A stretch of 20,624 nt of DNA, from contig JAGZZN010000034.1 in assembly GCA_018377375.1 (NCBI GenBank), positions 1-20,624 of the forward strand. The letters are read 5' to 3'. This DNA comes from Streptococcus parasanguinis. Its GTDB lineage: Bacteria > Bacillota > Bacilli > Lactobacillales > Streptococcaceae. Position numbers and translations under genes: made by a program. Shown piece after piece: positions 13,165 to 19,720 of this stretch; the stretch's first letter is position 1; every line of letters begins with the position of its first letter. Under the pieces are notes generated by a model. It did no database searches. It was not told where the DNA came from and saw nothing but the letters and a program-made list of their open reading frames with translations.

Positions 13165-15486
13165 TTAATCATTTTTTGAAGATTGTTTCTTTTTCTTGAA
13201 ACCAAACAATCCAGCAAGTAACCCAACGGCAACACCTGTTGTTGCTACTGCATATTTGGAAGAATCTGTACTTGCCACAGCTTGGCTATTTTCTTTTTTG
13301 GGTTTGATTTCTTCTACTTTAGCTTCTTGTTTTGGAGCTGGAGTAGCTGTTGGTGCTTGCACTTTCGGACTATTGGTAGTTGTTGGAAGAACTGTTGGTC
13401 TATCCGTGAAAGTTGTTGGATTGCTTGAGCGGATATCCATTGGCATATCTGCTGCTTCTAAAATAGCTGGATCCATTCGTGACGCTAGATCTTCATATTG
13501 GGAATTCAACAGTTCCACGACACTTTGATAAGATTGAAGAGTTGTGAATTCTGCTTCCAATTTTTCTTTTTTATTTTCCAAATTAGCCACCGCAGCAGAT
13601 AAAACTGATTGGGCTTTGACCAATAATTCTGGAGCGTTTTTAAAGTCAGAAAGACGTTTTTCAGCAGCAACCAGACGTTCTTGCGCCGCCTTCAAGCCCT
13701 CATGCGCTTCTTGAACGACTTGGGCTTTTTCTGCTTCTTCCGCTTTTAAACGATCTAATTTCTCACGCGCAGCTGCCAACAAATCTTTCGCTTTTTGAAG
13801 GGCTGCTTCTTTTGGTTGAATAGCTGCTTCAATCCGACCTCGAGATACATCAAGAGTCGCTTTTGCTTTTTCAACTGCATGATCCTTGCTGACAAGAAGA
13901 ATTTTGTAGTTTTGGATGGTCTTTTGCACATTGGCCATCTCTACTTCCACATTTGAATTAGTATGGCGGGCATCTTCTAATTTGCCTTGCAAGATAATGA
14001 TTTGGGACTCTTGATTGGCCTTGTCCAGCTTGAGGTTAGCGACTTCATCAGATTTTGCTTTCACATCTGATCTTGTCGTTGTAGCACCAGCTCCCTGACG
14101 CAATTGGTAAGCAAGTGCATTGGTTGACACTGCTGAATTGACCGGGCGGTGTAAGAAAGCTGCTTCTGACATGGCATTACTTGGGTCATAAGCGACTGAT
14201 AAAGCTGTCGCTTTGTTGTCTACCATTTGGAGGTAGTGACCAACCTTAGCAAAGGCCTCAGCCCCAATTTTCATATAAATGTCATTGGCATCGATTTGTG
14301 TTTCGTCTGTTGGTAGACCATATTGAGCCGCTACTTCTTGATAAGCCGCTTTTTCATTGTACCAAAAGTCAACCGCACCAGCAGGTGAGAAGCCATATGC
14401 AATGTTCTCGTTTGGCAAATACTTAAACATATGCCAGTTGGCTTTTTTGAAGTATTCCAACTGTACTTGACTGGCAGGAAGTGAATAAGGATCCAGCTCC
14501 AATTCAGGCAAGCCGGCATTGCGACGATAGCTATTGATGGCATCCGCAATTTCAAGAGCTCGAAGGTTGGCTTGCAAAGATCCAGACTCTCCAACTGTCA
14601 AGCCATCTTCTTCCCGACCACGCTTGTAGAGGGCTAAAGCACTCGCTGCAGCTTCATTGCCATTCTCGGCTAAGTGTTGCAAATAACCTTCATAAGTCGC
14701 TTGACTCAACTGAACTGGGCTATTGGCCGCGGCTTGTTCTAAGGCTGCCAATTCTGCTTCCTTGGTTGCGATGACCGCTTTCAAATCTGTCAGACGCGTT
14801 TGAGCCAGTTGAATATCGTTCTCAATTTGAGCCACTGTATCTGAACCGGTTTGCTGACTTGCTTGTAAGGTTGCAAGGTAATTCTGAGATTCTCGAACAC
14901 TTTGCTCGACTTGACTTTGCTCCAACAAAGCCTGGTTGAGCACATTCTCATCATTTGAAATCGGTGCTTTGGCTTGGTTCAATTCATTTTGTGCTACATC
15001 GACCAAAGATTCTTGAGCTGTGACTTGATTTTCCTGTTGACGAACAGCCTCTACAACTTGGTCATGTGCAGCTTCTGCTTCTCGAACCTTATTTTCTTCG
15101 ATAGTCACATAGGCTTGAGCCACCTTGACGTCATTTTCTGCATTCTGAACTTGGGCATCCGATGTCGTTGCGATGAGGTTTTCCGCATCCGTCACTTCTG
15201 CTTTCTTTTCTTCCAACTCTTGTCCAGCCGCCCTAACATCCGTCTGAGCATCGATCACTTTTTGCTCTTGGTAGTGGACATCTTTCACCACTTGGCCTTT
15301 TTGAGCTGTAATTTGCTTCAACTCATCAACCGTAATTGGTTTTTCGACTACTTCCGTGCTGTTGGTTTCTGCATTTTCATTTTGCTTCACCTCTTCGGCA
15401 CTAGCCTTGTGATTAAACATACCAGATAGGACCGTTGTTGCAGCAATCCCAGTCGTGAAAACCGATTTTCCTAATTTCTTTCCCAT
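13165..15486 (-). CDS. Secreted coiled-coil surface protein with CAP / SEC10-PgrA-type domain
   Basis: A 773-residue exported protein. Residues 1-30 form a signal peptide (KSVFTTGIAATTVLSGMF, cleavage after ASA). Residues about 55-255 are a long Ala/Glu/Gln-rich coiled coil. Residues about 265-455 form a domain with CAP-superfamily blocks: AINSYRRNAGLPEL, NENIAYG (about 359-365) and VGHYLQMV (415-422). This is the arrangement of the SEC10/PgrA 'surface exclusion' proteins of streptococci and enterococci. A second coiled coil (about 475-680), a Pro/Thr-rich stretch (about 685-735), a hydrophobic segment (YAVATTGVAVGLLAGLFGF) and a KKKKQSSKND tail end it. No LPXTG precedes the hydrophobic segment. 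I start at ATG 15486 (GGGGGTGAG upstream) rather than the TTG at 15501. It is flanked by its own promoter and terminator. Role unknown; surface adhesion or cell contact is plausible. Confidence 0.88.
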   Translation of the reverse strand: MGKKLGKSVFTTGIAATTVLSGMFNHKASAEEVKQNENAETNSTEVVEKPITVDELKQITAQKGQVVKDVHYQEQKVIDAQTDVRAAGQELEEKKAEVTDAENLIATTSDAQVQNAENDVKVAQAYVTIEENKVREAEAAHDQVVEAVRQQENQVTAQESLVDVAQNELNQAKAPISNDENVLNQALLEQSQVEQSVRESQNYLATLQASQQTGSDTVAQIENDIQLAQTRLTDLKAVIATKEAELAALEQAAANSPVQLSQATYEGYLQHLAENGNEAAASALALYKRGREEDGLTVGESGSLQANLRALEIADAINSYRRNAGLPELELDPYSLPASQVQLEYFKKANWHMFKYLPNENIAYGFSPAGAVDFWYNEKAAYQEVAAQYGLPTDETQIDANDIYMKIGAEAFAKVGHYLQMVDNKATALSVAYDPSNAMSEAAFLHRPVNSAVSTNALAYQLRQGAGATTTRSDVKAKSDEVANLKLDKANQESQIIILQGKLEDARHTNSNVEVEMANVQKTIQNYKILLVSKDHAVEKAKATLDVSRGRIEAAIQPKEAALQKAKDLLAAAREKLDRLKAEEAEKAQVVQEAHEGLKAAQERLVAAEKRLSDFKNAPELLVKAQSVLSAAVANLENKKEKLEAEFTTLQSYQSVVELLNSQYEDLASRMDPAILEAADMPMDIRSSNPTTFTDRPTVLPTTTNSPKVQAPTATPAPKQEAKVEEIKPKKENSQAVASTDSSKYAVATTGVAVGLLAGLFGFKKKKQSSKND

Positions 15487-15490
15487 TAAA

Positions 15491-15499
15491 CTCACCCCC
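15491..15499 (-). promoter_or_regulatory. Ribosome binding site deciding the CAP-protein start
   Basis: GGGGGTGAG ends 4 bases before ATG 15486 and pairs well with the 16S tail (GGxGGTGA-like). A TTG start at 15501 would place this site inside the coding region. Confidence 0.65.
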
Positions 15500-15602
15500 A
15501 AAACTTAATCATTTTCTTGAAGTTTCTCTACCCCTTAGCATACCACATTTTGTTACCAATAACTAGTAGGTTTAAAAAGTTTTTTTCATAAATTTTTGAG
15601 GC

Positions 15603-15626
15603 AAAAGAAAAACAGCTGACGCTGTT
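15603..15626 (-). terminator. Terminator of rimM-trmD
   Basis: Minus-strand stem AACAGC / GCTGTT (15626-15621 and 15616-15611) with a 4-base loop, followed by UUUCUUUU. The stem begins inside the trmD stop codon region. Confidence 0.75.
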
Positions 15627-16341
15627 AGTCTTCTTGTTTAATTTGTTCCAACATCTTCTCTTCTTCTGCTGTCAACTCATAGTTTTCTAGCAAGTCTGGA
15701 CGACGTTCTAAGGTCTTTTTCAAACTCTGATAGAGGCGCCACTGACGGATATTTTCATGGTGACCACTCATAAGAACATCTGGAACCGTCATTCCTCTGT
15801 ATTCATAAGGCCGTGTGTATTGAGGGTATTCTAGAAGTCCAGACGAGAAACTATCATCCTGGTGGCTGGACTCTTTTCCGATCACTTCTGGAATCAAGCG
15901 AACCGTCGCATCAATCATAGTCATGGCCGCTAGTTCGCCACCCGTCAAGACATAATCGCCAAGAGAAATCTCATCTGTCACCAAGGTCTTGATCCGCTCA
16001 TCGTAGCCCTCATAGTGACCACAGATAAAGATCAATTCTTCTTCCTGAGCCAACTCTTCTGCGTAGGCTTGGTCAAAGGTCCGACCAGCAGGATCCAGCA
16101 GGATCACGCGCGGATTCTTCTTCTCAATCGCATCAAAGGCATCAAAAATCGGCTGCGCTCGTAGAAGCATGCCTTGCCCGCCCCCATAGGGTTCATCGTC
16201 CACATGGCGCGCTTTCTCCGCGTTTTCACGGAAATTATGGTAGTTGATCTCGAGAAGTCCCTTTTCACGCGCCTTTCCGACGATGGAATGCTCAAGAGGA
16301 GAAAACATCTCTGGAAAGAGGGTTAAAATATCAATCTTCAT
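15625..16341 (-). CDS. trmD: tRNA (guanine-37-N1)-methyltransferase TrmD
   Basis: Methylates G37 next to the anticodon of tRNAs reading CNN-type codons, using S-adenosylmethionine; this prevents +1 frameshifting and is essential in bacteria. A SPOUT-class enzyme with a trefoil knot. Seen: MKIDILTLFPEMF start, the DDEPYGGGQGMLLR stretch (48-61), knot motifs ICGHYEGYDER (106-116) and SLGDYVLTGGE (126-136), then the SSHQDDSF linker carrying the catalytic Asp. The length of 238 is typical. It overlaps rimM by 11 bases, so the two are translationally linked, as is common in Firmicutes. Confidence 0.97.
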   Translation of the reverse strand: MKIDILTLFPEMFSPLEHSIVGKAREKGLLEINYHNFRENAEKARHVDDEPYGGGQGMLLRAQPIFDAFDAIEKKNPRVILLDPAGRTFDQAYAEELAQEEELIFICGHYEGYDERIKTLVTDEISLGDYVLTGGELAAMTMIDATVRLIPEVIGKESSHQDDSFSSGLLEYPQYTRPYEYRGMTVPDVLMSGHHENIRQWRLYQSLKKTLERRPDLLENYELTAEEEKMLEQIKQED

Positions 16342-16849
16342 CGTCTAACCCTTCTAAGATGTCTACATCCACCCGATTTCCTGGGATATCGATATTGAGC
16401 ACCACTGGTGGGATATAAGGCAAGAGAAGGTCGCGTTTGCCTTTTCGTTTCACGACCCAGACATCATTGGCACCTGGTTGCAGGATTTCCTTGATCTGAC
16501 CGATTAGTTGGTCATTTTCATAAACATCAAGGCCGATGATCTCATGGTAATAAAATTCGCCATCCTCCAAATCTGTCAAGTCTTCTTCCGCAACCTTGAG
16601 GCTAAAACCTTTGAATTTCTCAATGGCATTGATATGGTACATATCCTTAAACTTGATGATATCGAAGTTCTTGTGCTTGCGGTGGCTAGCAATGGTCACT
16701 GTTTGGACAAAACGATCCTTCTCATCAAAGAGAGCCAACTCAGCTCCTTTTTTAAAACGCTCTTCCGCAAAGTCTGTCACAGACAAGACCCGCATTTCTC
16801 CTTGTAAGCCTTGGGTATTGACAATTTTCCCAACATTAAAGTAGTTCAT
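16331..16849 (-). CDS. rimM: Ribosome maturation factor RimM
   Basis: Binds S19 and assists late maturation of the 30S head. Two beta-barrel domains: N-terminal RimM domain (about 1-90, MNYFNVGKIVNTQGLQGEMRV with the conserved GKI-x4-GLxGE block) and C-terminal PRC-barrel (about 97-172, FYYHEIIGLDVY, then ANDVWVV and LLPYIPPVV). The length of 172 is normal. It overlaps trmD by 11 bases. The ATG has no ribosome site at ordinary distance: the nearest AAGAGG ends 15 bases upstream, and a short ATG-TAA lies in between. The gap to the upstream hydrolase gene is 36 bases. Confidence 0.95.
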   Translation of the reverse strand: MNYFNVGKIVNTQGLQGEMRVLSVTDFAEERFKKGAELALFDEKDRFVQTVTIASHRKHKNFDIIKFKDMYHINAIEKFKGFSLKVAEEDLTDLEDGEFYYHEIIGLDVYENDQLIGQIKEILQPGANDVWVVKRKGKRDLLLPYIPPVVLNIDIPGNRVDVDILEGLDDED

Positions 16850-16864
16850 TTTATTATTTACATT

Positions 16865-16870
16865 CCTCTT
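16865..16870 (-). promoter_or_regulatory. Distant Shine-Dalgarno-like AAGAGG before rimM
   Basis: AAGAGG is the only purine-rich 16S-complementary stretch between the hydrolase stop and rimM. It stands 15 bases from the rimM ATG, against a usual 5-9, with a mini frame ATG-TAA in the spacer. Confidence 0.4.
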
Positions 16871-16885
16871 TTAATTAGTTTATCA

Positions 16886-17668
16886 CTACAAGTCTCTAAT
16901 AATAGTTGCAATTTTTTCCGACTCTGACCACTGTAGATAGTGATGATTTCCACCTAGAATGAGTTTTGTTTTAGTACTCCAATATTCTGAATCTCTGTAC
17001 TCTTTTTCTCTATACGCCTGACAAAATATGAAAATAGGAATATTATCTGCTAAGGAAAAACTATCAAAATCTTCAGCAGTAATATTTCCAGATATCTGAA
17101 AACCAGGAACTTGCTTTTCCAACTCTAATCCTCTTGTTTCCATCAATTCCCAAATCAGTCTATCAGTTTCAGGGTCAAAAGTTGCTTGAGTTAGTCCCTT
17201 GAAATAATTTTCGGGCCCACATTCTTCAATCATCCTCATTTGATCTTCCATTTCTGGATAAGGATTTTTGGAAAAATCAGCAAACATTATATTTTTTGTT
17301 GTCGGTTCAAGTGCTATCAATGCTTGACACTTAATTGGTTTACTCATCAACTTTAAAGCCAAAACACCACCTAAACTATGAACACATAGTATATAATCAG
17401 AAATTTCCAATCCTTCCAGAATTTCGTATACCGTATCAACCAGACTGTCAAAATTTAGTCCTGCCTGGTTATGAATCGAACTCCTTCCTGTATTTGGAAA
17501 ATCAATTGTAAGGTAGCCCATTGAAGAAGGAAGTTTTTCAAGTATTGGTAGAAAATTTTCATAAGTTGGTATCAAACCAGCACCATTTAAACAAACTAGT
17601 ACTCTATTTCTTTTTTTATAAGTAACAGAGAGACAACCAATCTTTGTAGTTACTTCAAATCGGTTCAT
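16886..17668 (-). CDS. Alpha/beta hydrolase fold protein, AT-rich insertion
   Basis: A predicted 260-residue serine hydrolase of unknown substrate; no signal peptide. The oxyanion strand is VLVCLNGAGLIPTYENFLPIL, then a DFPNTGRS turn. The nucleophile elbow is CVHSLGG (Ser in HSLGG; the first Gly of GxSxG is Val). The acid probably lies in the FIFCQAYREKEY region, and the His is in LGGNHHYLQWSES. The gene is visibly more AT-rich than its neighbours (two 60-base lines counted: 28% and 32% GC, against 43% in trmD). It lies between the khpA terminator and rimM and has its own promoter. The frame extends up to a TTG at 17746, but the promoter falls within that extension. ATG 17668 (weak GAGTGG upstream) or ATG 17683 are the likely starts. 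Horizontal gain is the simplest reading. Confidence 0.8.
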   Translation of the reverse strand: MNRFEVTTKIGCLSVTYKKRNRVLVCLNGAGLIPTYENFLPILEKLPSSMGYLTIDFPNTGRSSIHNQAGLNFDSLVDTVYEILEGLEISDYILCVHSLGGVLALKLMSKPIKCQALIALEPTTKNIMFADFSKNPYPEMEDQMRMIEECGPENYFKGLTQATFDPETDRLIWELMETRGLELEKQVPGFQISGNITAEDFDSFSLADNIPIFIFCQAYREKEYRDSEYWSTKTKLILGGNHHYLQWSESEKIATIIRDL

Positions 17669-17717
17669 ATCAAAACCACTCATTCTATACAATAATTCAC
17701 TAAATATTCTTATGTTT

Positions 17718-17746
17718 ATTTTATCACGTTCAGTAACAATTCTCAA
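17718..17746 (-). promoter_or_regulatory. Promoter of the alpha/beta hydrolase (and probably rimM-trmD)
   Basis: Minus-strand TTGAGA (17746-17741), 17-base spacer, extended -10 TGATAAAAT with hexamer 17723-17718. It follows directly after the khpA terminator, so transcription of hydrolase-rimM-trmD probably restarts here. Confidence 0.65.
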
Positions 17747-17769
17747 CGGTGCTCACTGAATGGTCCAAC

Positions 17770-17791
17770 AAAAAAACGGGACAGAGTCCCG
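17770..17791 (-). terminator. Strong terminator after rpsP-khpA
   Basis: Minus-strand stem CGGGAC / GTCCCG with a 3-base loop (17791-17786, 17782-17777), followed by seven U (17776-17770). It starts 4 bases after the khpA stop. Confidence 0.92.
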
Positions 17792-17795
17792 CCTT

Positions 17796-18035
17796 TTATT
17801 TTTCGTCAATAACGATTCTTACTTTTTTATCTTCAGTTGGGACAGAGTAGACAATCGTTCTTATCGCAGAAATGGTGCGACCTTTTCGACCGATTACACG
17901 ACCAACATCGCTAGGATCAAGGTCAAGGTGGTACTCCAAGAACTCAGGAGTATCTTCGATCTTGATGGTTAAGGCATCCGGTTGTGAAATCAAGGGTTTC
18001 ACAATTGCAATAATGAGATTTTCAATCGTATCCAT
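17796..18035 (-). CDS. khpA: KH-domain RNA-binding protein KhpA
   Basis: A 79-residue single KH domain with the RNA-contacting GxxG loop VIGRKGRTISAIRT (GRKG, about 49-52) and a preceding DPSDVGR. In pneumococcus KhpA pairs with KhpB/EloR to control cell elongation and division and binds many RNAs. The length matches. It lies 20 bases after rpsP, the standard order, and is followed at once by a terminator. The ribosome site is modest (AGGTTG, about 5-7 bases before the ATG). rimM and trmD, which commonly follow, are here displaced by a hydrolase gene. Confidence 0.94.
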   Translation of the reverse strand: MDTIENLIIAIVKPLISQPDALTIKIEDTPEFLEYHLDLDPSDVGRVIGRKGRTISAIRTIVYSVPTEDKKVRIVIDEK

Positions 18036-18055
18036 ACATCAACCTACTTAAAAAA

Positions 18056-18328
18056 TTATTTTGAGAATTTAGAATCGTGGAATTTCTTCATAACACCAGC
18101 TTTTGAAAGGATGTTGCGAACTGTATCTGAAGGTTGAGCTCCATCAGCCAACCATGCAAGAACGCGGTCTTCTTTCAAAGTTACTTGGTTTTCTTCAACA
18201 AGTGGATTGTAAGTTCCAACTGTTTCGATGAAACGTCCATCACGTGGTGAACGTGAATCTGCTACGTTGATACGGTAGTAAGGTTTTTTCTTAGAACCCA
18301 TACGAGTCAAACGAATTTTAACTGCCAT
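18056..18328 (-). CDS. rpsP: 30S ribosomal protein S16
   Basis: A structural protein of the small subunit body, binding 16S rRNA early in assembly. The 90-residue sequence starts MAVKIRLTRMGSKKKPYYRI, the S16 signature, followed by VADSRSPRDGRFIETVGTYNP. The C-terminal part (VRNILSKAGVMKKFHDSKF) is usual. It is first in rpsP-khpA under a near-consensus promoter. The leader holds a perfect 6-base hairpin. The ribosome site is weak (AAGAGA, about 10 bases before the ATG) for such a highly expressed gene. Confidence 0.98.
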   Translation of the reverse strand: MAVKIRLTRMGSKKKPYYRINVADSRSPRDGRFIETVGTYNPLVEENQVTLKEDRVLAWLADGAQPSDTVRNILSKAGVMKKFHDSKFSK

Positions 18329-18366
18329 TTTTATAAGTCTCTTTTCTATATTTTAATTTTTCGGTG

Positions 18367-18383
18367 AAATAGACAAGCTATTT
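18367..18383 (-). other. Hairpin in the rpsP leader RNA
   Basis: Minus-strand AAATAG-CTTGT-CTATTT is a perfect 6-base stem with a 5-base loop, beginning about 5 bases into the predicted transcript and 38 bases before the rpsP ATG. It could be a 5' stabilising stem or a regulatory element; its AT-rich stem is weak. Confidence 0.35.
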
Positions 18384-18395
18384 AGCACATGATCT

Positions 18396-18423
18396 ATTAT
18401 AACACATTTTATAGAGCTGTCAA
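18396..18423 (-). promoter_or_regulatory. rpsP promoter
   Basis: Minus-strand TTGACA (18423-18418), 16-base spacer, extended -10 TGTTATAAT (hexamer 18401-18396). Both hexamers are exact consensus with the TG extension, the strongest promoter in the window, as expected for a ribosomal protein gene. Confidence 0.88.
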
Positions 18424-18439
18424 GAAAAAAACTTGACAG
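18417..18439. repeat. Perfect inverted repeat containing the rpsP -35 box
   Basis: CTGTCAAG and CTTGACAG are perfect 8-base arms around a run of seven A (plus strand). The arm nearer rpsP carries its -35 TTGACA; the other arm places a second TTGACA on the opposite strand. It lies between the HAD gene stop (18453) and the rpsP -10. As a minus-strand RNA hairpin its U-run is in the loop rather than after the stem, so it is not a normal terminator. Confidence 0.6.
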
Positions 18440-18452
18440 TATTTAAAATTTT

Positions 18453-19142
18453 TTATTTTATCAGTAAATCGGCGATTTCTTGATAGTTGCTAACGGTATA
18501 AGTCGGTACTACCTGGCTAGTATTTTCCTTATGATCAGGGTTATACCAGACGGTATCAATCCCCGCAGCACTTCCTCCTGCGATATCCGCCGTCAAGGAA
18601 TCACCGATCATGAGGGTCTCTTCCTTGCTGAAATCTGGAATCAGTTGGCCAACTTTGTCAAAAAATGCAGGTTCTGGCTTCTGAGTATGAAGCTGCTCAG
18701 AGATAAAGACCTCTTTGAAATAAGAAGCGATTGTAGAATGAGCCAAGCGTCCTTCTTGAATGGCAGTCACTCCGTTCGTTGCACCATAGAGCTGGTAACC
18801 CGCTTTTTCAAGTCGGGCCAGTAAGTCCTCCGCACCGGGGAAAGACTGCCCCTGAAGACTAATGTAATCCTGGTAACGAAGAGCCATCTCTTCACCATCA
18901 ACCGTAATCCCAAAGTGGGCAAACCCAATCGCAAACCGACTATCCACTAGCTCTTGCTTGGTTAATTTCTTTTGCTCCAAATCCTTCCAGAGCCCTTGGT
19001 TCATGGGTTTGTAGTAATCCTTAAAGGCTTGTACATCTGGAAAATTCATGTCTTCTAACATCTGCGTCAAGGCTGTTTCTTCAGCAGATTCAAAGTCCAA
19101 CAAGGTATGGTCCAAATCAAAAAGTAAAAATGTATATGCCAT
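18453..19142 (-). CDS. HAD-superfamily phosphatase, YjjG/YfnB type
   Basis: A 229-residue haloacid-dehalogenase-like hydrolase, probably a pyrimidine (deoxy)nucleoside monophosphate phosphatase like YjjG, though substrate cannot be read from sequence. Motif I is FDLDHTLLDF (nucleophile Asp and +2 acid, about D9 and D11), motif II ATNG, motif III the Lys in QKPEPAFF, motif IV MIGDSLTADIAGG. The helical cap lies between motif I and about residue 85. I start at ATG 19142, directly before the first beta strand; AAGGA lies 9 bases upstream. A longer frame would use a TTG inside ykgJ and add 41 unrelated residues. Its ATG shares one base with the ykgJ stop (TAATG), so translation is probably coupled. 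Confidence 0.92.
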   Translation of the reverse strand: MAYTFLLFDLDHTLLDFESAEETALTQMLEDMNFPDVQAFKDYYKPMNQGLWKDLEQKKLTKQELVDSRFAIGFAHFGITVDGEEMALRYQDYISLQGQSFPGAEDLLARLEKAGYQLYGATNGVTAIQEGRLAHSTIASYFKEVFISEQLHTQKPEPAFFDKVGQLIPDFSKEETLMIGDSLTADIAGGSAAGIDTVWYNPDHKENTSQVVPTYTVSNYQEIADLLIK

Positions 19143-19636
19143 TACAAACGATCCTTCAATTTTTCTACAAATAAATAAGCTGCTGGGCAGGTGAGGGTAT
19201 TCTTGATGGTCAGATGGTTGATCTGATAAATCTTCTTGCGATCGGTGTGAGGGAATTCCCGACAAGCTTTTGGGCGTACATCATAAATGGAACAGAGATT
19301 GTCCCCACCAAGAAAGGGGCAAGGCATGGATTTAAAAACCTTGTCCCCATCTTCGTCAACTTGAAGAAATTCTGCCTCAAAAGCAGGAAGTTTCATCTTG
19401 AAATATTTGGCGATCCGCGTGATATCGGCTTCCTTAAAATCGGGCCCTAAGGTCTTGCAGCAATTAGCACAAGCCGTACAATCGATTTCTTGGAAAACTT
19501 CATCGTGGATTTCTTGCGCTATTTTATCTAAATTCTTAGGTGGCTTCTTCTTGAGATTCGCCAATACCTTGCGGTGCTCCTTTTGCTTTTGGAGAGCTAA
19601 CTGATGGTATTTTTCAATATCAATTTCCTGTGTCAT
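19142..19636 (-). CDS. YkgJ family cysteine-cluster protein
   Basis: A 164-residue protein of the YkgJ (Fe-S or zinc cluster) family. The cysteines are in CTACANCCKTLGPDF (four Cys), then CPFLGGDNLCSIYDVRPKACREFPH and a final CPAAYLF. The spacing matches the family pattern of eight Cys. The N-terminal 40 residues are a charged Lys-rich helix. Function is not established; metal binding is inferred from the cysteines. GAGGA is 8 bases before the ATG. It is transcribed with the HAD phosphatase from an extended -10 promoter. Confidence 0.88.
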   Translation of the reverse strand: MTQEIDIEKYHQLALQKQKEHRKVLANLKKKPPKNLDKIAQEIHDEVFQEIDCTACANCCKTLGPDFKEADITRIAKYFKMKLPAFEAEFLQVDEDGDKVFKSMPCPFLGGDNLCSIYDVRPKACREFPHTDRKKIYQINHLTIKNTLTCPAAYLFVEKLKDRL

Positions 19637-19666
19637 CCTCTATTTCCTCTTCTAAACAATAGAAAG

Positions 19667-19675
19667 ATTATACCA
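19667..19675 (-). promoter_or_regulatory. ykgJ-HAD promoter, extended -10
   Basis: TGGTATAAT on the minus strand (hexamer 19672-19667) with no clear -35. It lies directly after the lipoprotein terminator and about 31 bases before the ykgJ ATG. Confidence 0.6.
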
Positions 19676-19685
19676 CAAAGACTCT

Positions 19686-19713
19686 AAAAAAAGATAGATC
19701 CTGAGATCTATCT
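19686..19713 (-). terminator. Terminator after the lipoprotein gene
   Basis: Minus-strand stem GATAGATC / GATCTATC with a 4-base loop (19712-19705, 19700-19693), extended by one A-U pair and followed by a U-tract ending at 19686. It begins about 8 bases after the stop codon. Confidence 0.9.
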
Positions 19714-19720
19714 CACTTAA

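Noticed and set aside
12907..13179. Plus-strand frame of 90 codons spanning the fruR upstream region
   Set aside because: It begins within fruR and crosses the fru promoter, cre site and a terminator; its GAGG directly abuts the ATG and the product has no recognisable features.
14974..15429. Plus-strand frame of 151 codons opposite the CAP protein
   Set aside because: It is antisense to the first coiled coil; its Phe/Leu/Cys-rich product is the expected mirror of Glu/Lys/Ala codons.
19143..19265. N-terminal extension of the HAD phosphatase
   Set aside because: The extra 41 residues are the shifted frame of ykgJ and begin at TTG; the family begins right at the MAYTFLLFDLD strand.
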